11,924 nucleotides of DNA, from assembly GCA_002352285.1 (NCBI GenBank), contig DEIC01000120.1:15031-26954 (forward strand), written 5' to 3'. Both the position numbers and the translations under genes were made by a program. The notes beneath the pieces are model-generated. The model ran no database searches, was not told the DNA's origin, and saw only the letters and a list, made by a program, of their open reading frames with translations. Positions 1 to 5,067 of this stretch are shown piece after piece (the first letter of the stretch is position 1; each line of letters opens with the position of its first letter). This stretch comes from Alphaproteobacteria bacterium UBA2784. Lineage in GTDB: Bacteria; Pseudomonadota; Alphaproteobacteria; Micropepsales; Micropepsaceae.

Positions 1-36
1 CTTGCGATCTGGGTGGGGGCCTTGGTCATCCGCCAT
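1..36 (-). CDS. Possible start of a leftward gene (12 codons in window)
   Basis: On the minus strand an ATG at 36-34 opens a frame that stays open to the window edge and reads MADDQGPHPDRK. A purine-rich run of G residues lies just upstream (minus-strand reading of 39-43) and could act as a ribosome binding site. A leftward gene here would be divergent from ndk, which fits the lack of any recognisable C-terminus on the plus strand. Twelve codons are too few to identify a family, and the frame could be open by chance in GC-rich DNA. The start and its G-run fall inside an inverted repeat described separately. Confidence 0.3.
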   Translation of the reverse strand, partial: MADDQGPHPDRK

Positions 37-57
37 TTCCCCCACCCGCGATGCAAG
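1..57. repeat. Imperfect inverted repeat at the left edge
   Basis: GGGTGGGGG at 11-19 is perfectly complementary to CCCCCACCC at 39-47. Beyond a 5-by-5 internal loop, CTTGC at 1-5 also pairs with GCAAG at 53-57, giving 9 plus 5 base pairs around a 19-base loop. The repeat may extend left of the window. It could be a terminator-like stem for an upstream gene, although no T-run follows. Read on the minus strand, it would cover the start of the possible leftward gene. Confidence 0.6.
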
Positions 58-65
58 GGCATCGC
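48..65. repeat. Perfect 7-bp hairpin
   Basis: GCGATGC at 48-54 and GCATCGC at 59-65 are perfect reverse complements around a 4-base loop (AAGG). It begins at the base after the inner arm of the preceding inverted repeat (47). It uses bases 53-57, which otherwise form the outer stem of that repeat, so the two cannot both form completely. Confidence 0.6.
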
Positions 66-67
66 TG

Positions 68-112
68 GCCTCCCCCGCGTGAACTCACGCGGGCGGAGGC
101 GAACAAGCCTCC
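68..112. repeat. Two overlapping, mutually exclusive hairpins
   Basis: Bases 68-82 pair with 85-100 to give a 15-bp stem with one bulged C (94) and a minimal loop; its inner 9 bp are CCCGCGTGA against TCACGCGGG. The distal arm contains GGAGGC (95-100), which is equally complementary to a second GCCTCC at 107-112 across a 6-base loop. The same hexamer can therefore pair upstream (68-73) or downstream, but not both at once. This arrangement resembles attenuators and structured leaders. A simple intergenic palindromic repeat or a terminator is an equally open explanation. The predicted ndk promoter lies downstream, so these stems would not be in the ndk mRNA from that promoter. Confidence 0.55.
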
Positions 113-127
113 TGCCGCCGCCCCCCT

Positions 128-155
128 TTGATTCTCACGCCCCCGCCGCTATAAG
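128..155 (+). promoter_or_regulatory. Probable ndk promoter
   Basis: TTGATT (128-133) and TATAAG (150-155) are separated by 16 bases and match the housekeeping sigma factor consensus at 4/6 and 5/6 positions. Transcription would start near 162, leaving a leader of about 36 bases before the ndk ATG. A GATTC site (130-134), the type methylated by CcrM in many alphaproteobacteria, overlaps the -35 element. The elements are read by eye and no start site is known. Confidence 0.5.
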
Positions 156-197
156 CCCGCGCCATCTCCTCCCCCTCACGCAGACGGACCCGTTTCC

Positions 198-620
198 ATG
201 GCTACCCAGCGCACTTTCTCGATCATCAAGCCCGACGCCACCCGCCGCAATCTGACCGGCAAGATTAATGCCCGCATCGAAGATGCAGGCCTTCGCATCA
301 TCGCGCAAAAGCGCATCTGGATGTCGAAGGGGCAGGCCGAGGGCTTTTACGCCGTTCACCGCGAGCGTCCGTTCTTCAACGACCTCGTGAAGTTCATGAT
401 CTCCGGCCCCGTGGTCGTGCAGGTGCTGGAAGGCGAGAACGCGATTGCGAAGTACCGCGAAGTGATGGGCGCCACCAACCCGGCCAACGCCGCCGCGGGC
501 ACCATCCGCAAGGATTTTGCGGAATCGATCGAAGCGAATTCCGTGCACGGTTCGGATGCGCCCGAAACCGCAGCGCAGGAAATCGCCTATTTCTTCGCGG
601 GCGTTGAAATCGTCGGCTGA
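198..620 (+). CDS. ndk: Nucleoside diphosphate kinase
   Basis: Transfers the gamma-phosphate of ATP to other (d)NDPs through a phosphohistidine intermediate and so balances NTP and dNTP pools in the cytoplasm. The 140-residue length is normal for bacterial Ndk. The N-terminus reads RTFSIIKPDA with the conserved K11, and the active-site histidine is H117 in NSVHGSD, followed by the usual C-terminal helix and FF segment. The ATG at 198 gives exactly the expected N-terminus. Only a weak purine stretch (ACGGA) precedes it. It has its own candidate promoter at 128-155. The stop codon ends 2 bp before that of purN, which converges on it, so there is no room between them for a terminator. Nothing is missing from the family signature. 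Confidence 0.97.
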   Translation: MATQRTFSIIKPDATRRNLTGKINARIEDAGLRIIAQKRIWMSKGQAEGFYAVHRERPFFNDLVKFMISGPVVVQVLEGENAIAKYREVMGATNPANAAAGTIRKDFAESIEANSVHGSDAPETAAQEIAYFFAGVEIVG

Positions 621-622
621 TC

Positions 623-1255
623 TTACACGCTAAAGATGGTGCGGCCGTTCTCGTAACGCGCCGCACCTTCTGCCACCAGCTTCAGCGCGCGCGGATAGAG
701 CGCGTGCTCCGCTTCCAGAACGCGCTGCTCCAGCGTCACCTCATCATCGCCCGGCAACACAGGCACACGCGCCTGCGCGATGATCGGCCCGGCATCCATG
801 TCCGGCTCGACGAAATGCACAGTGCAGCCATGTTCGGTTGCGCCCGCAGCCAATGCCTGCGCATGCGTCTTCAATCCCTTGAACGCGGGCAGCAAGGACG
901 GATGGATGTTGATGATCCGCCCGCGGAAATGATTGACGAACGCCGCCGACAGAAGGCGCATGAAGCCCGCAAGGCAGATTACATCGGCGCGGCGCCGGGC
1001 GATGGTACCCTCCAGCGCAGCCTCAAAGGCGGCGCGGCCGGAAAACTGCTTGTGATCGACAACGCTGGTAGCAATGCCGGCTGCACGCGCAATCTCAAGC
1101 CCGCCCGCCTCCGGCCGGTTCGAGATCACATGGGTGATGTGCGCGGGATAGGCGGGATCGCGCGTAGCGTCGATCAGTGCGGAAAGGTTTGAGCCGCGCC
1201 CGGAAATGAGCACGGTCACGTCTGCCCTTCCATCGCGGTGCAACGACGGGCTCAT
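623..1255 (-). CDS. purN: Phosphoribosylglycinamide formyltransferase
   Basis: GAR transformylase: transfers a formyl group from 10-formyltetrahydrofolate to glycinamide ribonucleotide, the third step of de novo purine synthesis, in the cytoplasm. The 210-residue protein has the phosphate-binding loop SGRGSNL (18-24), the catalytic N116 and H118 in INIHPSLLP, and the catalytic aspartate D154 in MDAGPII. The first 12 or so residues are a short extension before the usual VTVLISGRGSNL start. The ATG overlaps the purM stop codon (ATGA, 4 bp), which indicates an operon and probable translational coupling with purM. The stop codon (625-623) lies 2 bp from the end of ndk. The full set of catalytic residues makes the assignment firm. 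Confidence 0.97.
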   Translation of the reverse strand: MSPSLHRDGRADVTVLISGRGSNLSALIDATRDPAYPAHITHVISNRPEAGGLEIARAAGIATSVVDHKQFSGRAAFEAALEGTIARRRADVICLAGFMRLLSAAFVNHFRGRIINIHPSLLPAFKGLKTHAQALAAGATEHGCTVHFVEPDMDAGPIIAQARVPVLPGDDEVTLEQRVLEAEHALYPRALKLVAEGAARYENGRTIFSV

Positions 1256-2328
1256 GCCGCTTTCAGCGCGCCCTTATAGACAACTTTGGCCTCGGCGCTG
1301 CCCTCACCCGGAACAAGCCTGCCAATCACGCGCGCGCTTTCGCCTTCTCGCGTCAGATGCTCAACGAGCGCGGTGGCGTGTTCCGCAGCGATCACCACGA
1401 TCATGCCGATGCCGCAGTTGAACGTGCGCAGCATTTCGGTTTCCGCAATGCCGCCCTGGCGCATCAGCCAGTTGAACACCGGCGGTAATGCCCACGTGGA
1501 AAGATCAACTTCTGCATCAAGCCCATCGGGCAGCACGCGCGGCAGATTGTCGGTAATGCCGCCGCCCGTGATATGCGCCATGCCGGTCACGGGAAGGGCG
1601 CGGATCGCCGACAGCATCGGCTTCACATAAAGGCGCGTCGGTGCAAGCAGTGCACGACCAAGGCTCATCTCACGTGCAAAGGGCGCGGGCGCGTCATAGG
1701 AAAACTTTCCGTCCTCCACCAGGCGGCGTACCAGCGAGAAACCGTTGGAGTGAACGCCCGACGAGGAAAGACCGATCAGCGCATCGCCCGCCTTCATTGC
1801 ATCAAGGCGCGGCAGAACGGCGTCGCGCTCAACCGCGCCCACGGCAAATCCGGCAAGATCATAGTCACCGGATTTGTAGAGGCCCGGCATCTCGGCTGTT
1901 TCGCCGCCCACCAGCGCGCAGCCGCTCTGGCGGCAGCCCTCGGCAATCCCGGCGATCACCTGTGCGGCCTGATCGACATGCAGCTTGCCGGTTGCAAAAT
2001 AGTCGAGAAAGAAAAGCGGCTCGGCGCCCTGCACAACAATGTCATTCACGCACATCGCCACAAGGTCGATGCCGACGCTGTCATGGATGTTGCTGTCGAT
2101 GGCGACTTTGAGCTTGGTGCCGACGCCGTCCGTGCCGGAAACCAGAATGGGATCACGAAAACCGGCAGCCTTCAGATCGAACAGACCGCCAAATCCGCCC
2201 AGATCAGCATCGGCGCCCTTGCGGCGCGTGGCGCGGGCCAGCGGCTTGATTTTCTCGACCAGCGATTCGCCCGCGTCGATGTCCACGCCCGCATCGGCAT
2301 AGGTGTAACCGTTCTTGCGCTGGGTCAT
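1252..2328 (-). CDS. purM: Phosphoribosylformylglycinamidine cyclo-ligase (AIR synthetase)
   Basis: Closes the imidazole ring: FGAM plus ATP gives aminoimidazole ribonucleotide, the fifth step of de novo purine synthesis. With the start at 2328 the protein has 358 residues, a normal length. It opens with GYTYADAGVDIDAG as the family does, followed by SGTDGVGTKL (64-73), MCVND (92-96), GGETAEMPG (141-149) and GLSSSGVHSNG (186-196), then HITGGG and FNCGIGM near the C-terminus. The frame is open further upstream to a GTG at 2409, but those extra 27 residues look unlike the family, so I reject that start. No clear Shine-Dalgarno sequence precedes the ATG. It is first in a two-gene operon with purN, with a candidate promoter at 2365-2393. 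Confidence 0.97.
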   Translation of the reverse strand: MTQRKNGYTYADAGVDIDAGESLVEKIKPLARATRRKGADADLGGFGGLFDLKAAGFRDPILVSGTDGVGTKLKVAIDSNIHDSVGIDLVAMCVNDIVVQGAEPLFFLDYFATGKLHVDQAAQVIAGIAEGCRQSGCALVGGETAEMPGLYKSGDYDLAGFAVGAVERDAVLPRLDAMKAGDALIGLSSSGVHSNGFSLVRRLVEDGKFSYDAPAPFAREMSLGRALLAPTRLYVKPMLSAIRALPVTGMAHITGGGITDNLPRVLPDGLDAEVDLSTWALPPVFNWLMRQGGIAETEMLRTFNCGIGMIVVIAAEHATALVEHLTREGESARVIGRLVPGEGSAEAKVVYKGALKAA

Positions 2329-2364
2329 GGGGCGTGGGCCAGGTTGGGGCGGGAATCTGGGCGC

Positions 2365-2393
2365 TAGACACACTGAACCGGCCATGGCGTCAA
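2365..2393 (-). promoter_or_regulatory. Candidate purMN promoter
   Basis: On the minus strand TTGACG (2393-2388) is a 5/6 match to the -35 consensus and also fits the Caulobacter-type TTGACGS element. Seventeen bases further on lies TGTCTA (2370-2365), a poor -10 match. Initiation near 2358 would leave a 30-base leader before purM. A GAATC methylation-type site (2353-2357) sits beside the predicted start. The -35 is convincing, the -10 is not. Confidence 0.38.
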
Positions 2394-2448
2394 GCACATG
2401 GACGGCCACTGGCAGGAACCACGCGCAAAAAATGGCCGGGAGAGCCGC

Positions 2449-2477
2449 TTTCCGCCGCGCGGCTGACCCCCTATAAT
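2449..2477 (+). promoter_or_regulatory. Candidate promoter of the DUF2066-hdaA operon
   Basis: A perfect TATAAT (2472-2477) lies 17 bases after TTTCCG (2449-2454), a weak -35. Transcription would start near 2484 and give a leader of about 60 bases. The leader contains a small hairpin: GCTGGC (2508-2513) pairs with GCCAGC (2519-2524). With the purM promoter on the other strand this makes 2329-2544 a divergent control region. No operator for a known regulator was recognised. Confidence 0.45.
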
Positions 2478-2544
2478 CAGCGCTTGACCTGACATGCCTT
2501 TCGGCAAGCTGGCTTCAGGCCAGCCTGATGAACCGGGAACCTCC

Positions 2545-3657
2545 ATGATGCGCTTGTTCCGTTTGCTGGTGCCGGCCGTAACTGCCGCGCTCCTCGCCAT
2601 CGCTTTTGCTCCCCTGGCCAAGGCCGACATCTTCACGGTGCGCGGTGTGCCGGTCGATGCGTCTGGCCCCTCGGCCACAGCGGCGCGCGATCTGGCGATC
2701 CCGACCGGCCGGGCAGAAGCCTTCACGCGCCTCTTCAAGCGCCTGACGCCGCAGGCCGAGTGGGCCAAGATGCCTGCTGTTGACGAGGCAACGCTGGATG
2801 ACCTCATCACCGCGTTCGAGGTCAAGAACGAGCGTTCAAGTTCGACGCGCTATCTGGCCGACATCACCTATACGTTCGACCCTGACAAGGTGCGCACGCT
2901 TTTGCGCGGCGCTGGTGTCTCGTTCACCGATACGCGCGCGAAACCTGTGCTGGTCATTCCTGTTTTTGATGGCCCGGCAGGCACGGTGCTGTGGGGCAGC
3001 AATGATTTTTCCAGCGCCTGGGGCCAGATTTCGTTCCGCGATGAAGTCGCGCCCATGGTCGTGCCGACCGGCGATACCGAAGACCTGATCGCTTTTCCCG
3101 ATGCCGCCTCTGTGTCTGCCGATTGGGCGCGGCTGGAGCCGATGGCGATGCGCTATGGCGCCAACGAAGTCCTGATCGCGCGTGCGGTTGTTGCAGGCGG
3201 TCAGGCGACGATTGCCTGGACACGCGTCAACGCCAAGGGCACGTCCGAGGGCTCGGCCTTCGGCAGCGGCGGCAGCGACGGCGAGGCGCTGGCCAGCGCC
3301 ACCTATAATCTTGCCATTGAGTGGCAGGAAATCTGGAAGACGCGCACGGCGACCGACAATTCTGCGGTCAGCACCATCTCAGCCATCATCTCGTTTGCCT
3401 CTTTGCCGGAGTGGGTTGAAACCCGCCGCCGCCTTCTGGAAGTGACAGGCATTGCGGGCATTGATGTCAGCCGCATCACGGTCAGCGAGGCGCGCGTCAC
3501 AATCCGCTATCGCGGCCCGCGCGACCTTCTGGATGAAGCGCTTTCAGAAGAGCTCTGGATGTTCGAGGCCGATCCGATGGAGCCCGGCTATGTGCGCCTT
3601 GTGCCCTATGTGCCCGAGGTGCCAGCGGGAACGATCACCCCGCCCATCGTGCAGTGA
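2545..3657 (+). CDS. Exported DUF2066 domain protein of unknown function
   Basis: The function is unknown. From the ATG at 2545 the product is 370 residues with a clear Sec signal peptide: MMRLFR, a hydrophobic stretch (about 7-23) and a cleavage site after AKA (25-27). The mature protein begins DIFTVRGVPVDASG and continues with a run rich in Ala, Arg and Glu (AARDLAIPTGRAEAFTRLFKRLT) typical of the DUF2066 family. No catalytic motif, lipobox or later membrane helix is visible, so a soluble periplasmic protein is the best guess. An earlier in-frame ATG at 2494 would add 17 polar residues before the signal peptide, which is why I prefer 2545 (or 2548); GGGAAC at 2535-2540 could be the ribosome binding site. 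It heads an operon with the phosphatidyltransferase (24-bp gap) and hdaA. Confidence 0.85.
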   Translation: MMRLFRLLVPAVTAALLAIAFAPLAKADIFTVRGVPVDASGPSATAARDLAIPTGRAEAFTRLFKRLTPQAEWAKMPAVDEATLDDLITAFEVKNERSSSTRYLADITYTFDPDKVRTLLRGAGVSFTDTRAKPVLVIPVFDGPAGTVLWGSNDFSSAWGQISFRDEVAPMVVPTGDTEDLIAFPDAASVSADWARLEPMAMRYGANEVLIARAVVAGGQATIAWTRVNAKGTSEGSAFGSGGSDGEALASATYNLAIEWQEIWKTRTATDNSAVSTISAIISFASLPEWVETRRRLLEVTGIAGIDVSRITVSEARVTIRYRGPRDLLDEALSEELWMFEADPMEPGYVRLVPYVPEVPAGTITPPIVQ

Positions 3658-3681
3658 TCTCAGTCCACGGGCGCCCGCGCA

Positions 3682-4263
3682 ATGACGCTGCCCAACCTCA
3701 TCACGCTTGCCCGCATCGCGGCCGTGCCGCTGATCGTCTGGTTCATTGTGATGGGCCGCTTGACGCCTGCCTTTGTGGTGTTCCTGGCGGCAGGTGTTTC
3801 GGATGCGATCGACGGGTTTCTGGCGCGGCGCTTCAAGATGCGCAGCGAACTGGGCGCCTGGCTTGATCCGATTGCCGACAAGGCGCTTCTGGTCAGCATC
3901 TATGTCACCCTCGGCATGATGCTGCATCTGGAGCAGTGGCTGGTCATTCTGGTAGTCAGCCGCGACATTGCCATCGTTGTCTTCGTGCTGCTTGCCTATC
4001 TGATGGGCCGTAAAATGCCGATGGCGCCGTCCAAGATCAGCAAGGTCAATACGGCGGCGCAAATTGCGCTGGCCGGGCTGGTGCTGGCGTCGTTGGGCCT
4101 GTCCTTTGACGCAGCCGAGGCAATCGAGATCGGCGCCATCATCGTCGGCGCAACCACGGCAACGTCCGGCCTTCACTATCTGATCCAGTGGCTCAAGGTC
4201 ATGACCGAGAGCGAAAACGGAAAGCCGGGGCCTGGCACGCGCGGGTCTGGCGGGCAGGGCTGA
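3682..4263 (+). CDS. CDP-alcohol phosphatidyltransferase, probably CRLS1-type cardiolipin synthase
   Basis: An inner-membrane phospholipid synthase of 193 residues with about five hydrophobic helices. The complete family motif is present: D41, D44-G45, A48-R49, G58, D62 and D66 (DAIDGFLAR, then GAWLDPIAD). Two further segments separate it from PGP synthase as I recall the sequences: VSRD (92-95), where E. coli PgsA has ARE, and ISKVNTAAQ (119-127), where PgsA has IGKVKTTAQ. Human mitochondrial cardiolipin synthase CRLS1 has ISRD and ISKVNTAVQ. This suggests the reaction CDP-diacylglycerol plus phosphatidylglycerol to cardiolipin plus CMP. PGP synthase remains possible, so I give no symbol. 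The C-terminal tail (about 174-193) is hydrophilic and rich in Gly. The hdaA start follows after 6 bp. Confidence 0.9.
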   Translation: MTLPNLITLARIAAVPLIVWFIVMGRLTPAFVVFLAAGVSDAIDGFLARRFKMRSELGAWLDPIADKALLVSIYVTLGMMLHLEQWLVILVVSRDIAIVVFVLLAYLMGRKMPMAPSKISKVNTAAQIALAGLVLASLGLSFDAAEAIEIGAIIVGATTATSGLHYLIQWLKVMTESENGKPGPGTRGSGGQG

Positions 4264-4269
4264 AGCAAC

Positions 4270-4938
4270 ATGGCGCAGATCGCCCTTCCATTCGGGCTGG
4301 CCGCGCGCCCGGCGATGGGGCGCAGCGACTTCTTCGCCTCACACAGCAATGCGCTGGCGCTTGCGCTCATCGATCAATGGCCGCAATGGACGCCGCCCGT
4401 CTGCGTGATCGCGGGGCCGCAGGGTTCGGGCAAGTCGCATCTTGTCCATGTGTGGCAGAGCCGCAGCGGCGCCGAAGTTCTTGCCGCAGATGATCTGGCG
4501 CGCATCAACCTTGATCGCCTGGGCGCGGCCCCGCTCGCAATTGAAGATCTGGATGCGGCCTTGCGGGATGGGCTGGAACCTTCGGTGGTGTTTCACCTTC
4601 ACAACCGCATCATTGCTTCGGGCCAGACTTTGCTGGTGACGGCGCGAATGGCGCCGCAGCGGTGGCAGATCACGCTGCCCGATCTGGCAACGCGCATGCG
4701 CGGCGCACTCTTTGCAGAGATCGCTCCACCCGATGATGCGCTGCTCGCTGCCGTGCTCCTCAAGCACTTTGCAGACCGGCAGGTGAGGATCGCCGAAAAT
4801 CTCGTGCCCTGGCTCATCAAGCGTCTGGAACGCTCATTGGCCGCGGCAGCAAGTACGGCCGCCATCCTTGATGAGGCGGCGCTGGCCGCCAAAAAACCCA
4901 TCACCATCGCGCTCGCCCGTGAAATCTTGGGTGGCTAA
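4270..4938 (+). CDS. hdaA: DnaA-inactivating AAA+ regulator HdaA
   Basis: A DnaA-related AAA+ protein of 222 residues without the DnaA DNA-binding domain, as in the Hda/HdaA family. With the beta sliding clamp it stimulates hydrolysis of DnaA-bound ATP (RIDA) and so prevents re-initiation of replication. Near the N-terminus QIALPF (3-8) matches the clamp-binding motif. The Walker A loop is GPQGSGKSH (49-57), the Walker B region is LAIEDLD (89-94 approximately), sensor 1 is near LLVTARMAP (121-129), the box VII arginine is R142 in LATRM, and the sensor 2 arginine is probably R188 in RLERS. It starts 6 bp after the phosphatidyltransferase gene, with GGGCAGGG at the end of that gene as a possible ribosome binding site, so it is cotranscribed. 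A hairpin after the gene may end the operon. Confidence 0.92.
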   Translation: MAQIALPFGLAARPAMGRSDFFASHSNALALALIDQWPQWTPPVCVIAGPQGSGKSHLVHVWQSRSGAEVLAADDLARINLDRLGAAPLAIEDLDAALRDGLEPSVVFHLHNRIIASGQTLLVTARMAPQRWQITLPDLATRMRGALFAEIAPPDDALLAAVLLKHFADRQVRIAENLVPWLIKRLERSLAAAASTAAILDEAALAAKKPITIALAREILGG

Positions 4939-4965
4939 CCCATTGATAAATATAGGCGCCTGCCA

Positions 4966-4987
4966 CTGTGATGACGGCGTCATAAAT
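4966..4987 (+). promoter_or_regulatory. Candidate PhoB box upstream of ppk
   Basis: CTGTGAT (4966-4972) and GCGTCAT (4977-4983) are spaced 11 bp apart and match the Pho-box repeat CTGTCAT at 6/7 and 5/7 positions; the AAAT after the second repeat also fits the consensus spacer. A third unit in register (4988-4994) matches only 3/7. PhoB control of ppk is known in several bacteria, which makes the site plausible. No good -10 element follows at the expected distance. The same bases contain a perfect dyad, ATGACG-G-CGTCAT (4971-4983), which could instead be an operator for another regulator. Confidence 0.4.
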
Positions 4988-5015
4988 CAGCCGGAAAACA
5001 TTGGCTGTTAAAGGG

Positions 5016-5045
5016 AAGGGAAGGCCCGCCGGGCCGCTCCCTTTT
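5016..5045 (+). terminator. Terminator-like hairpin between hdaA and ppk
   Basis: GGCCC (5023-5027) pairs with GGGCC (5031-5035) across a 3-base loop. Outside a small internal loop, AAGGG (5016-5020) pairs with CCCTT (5039-5043), and the stem runs into TTTT (5042-5045). It would suit a rho-independent terminator of the hdaA operon, although the T-run is short and partly in the stem. If ppk transcription starts upstream of it, the same hairpin would lie in the ppk leader. Its base composition makes it stable in either role. Confidence 0.5.
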
Positions 5046-5067
5046 GTCTGCCTGTTTTGTTGGTGCC

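Noticed and set aside
1..112. tRNA, SRP RNA or another known structured RNA as the identity of the left-edge hairpins
   Set aside because: The stems do not form a cloverleaf and none of the conserved sequences of tRNA, SRP RNA, tmRNA or riboswitches I know is visible.
13..255. An 80-codon plus-strand frame running into ndk
   Set aside because: It overlaps ndk in another frame, is rich in Pro, Arg and Ser, and covers the hairpins and the ndk promoter.
1573..2367. A 264-codon plus-strand frame opposite purM
   Set aside because: Antisense shadow of purM; no family resemblance and no ribosome binding site.
2329..2409. GTG at 2409 as the purM start
   Set aside because: It would add 27 residues not seen in the family and would place the start upstream of the candidate promoter.
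2484..2512. TTGACC at 2484-2489 as a -35 for the DUF2066 operon
   Set aside because: The sequence 17 bases on (AAGCTG) is not a plausible -10, while TATAAT at 2472-2477 gives a better start.
5044..5067. TTG at 5044 as the ppk start
   Set aside because: It lies in the T-run of the hairpin, has no better ribosome binding site, and adds eight residues without family support.
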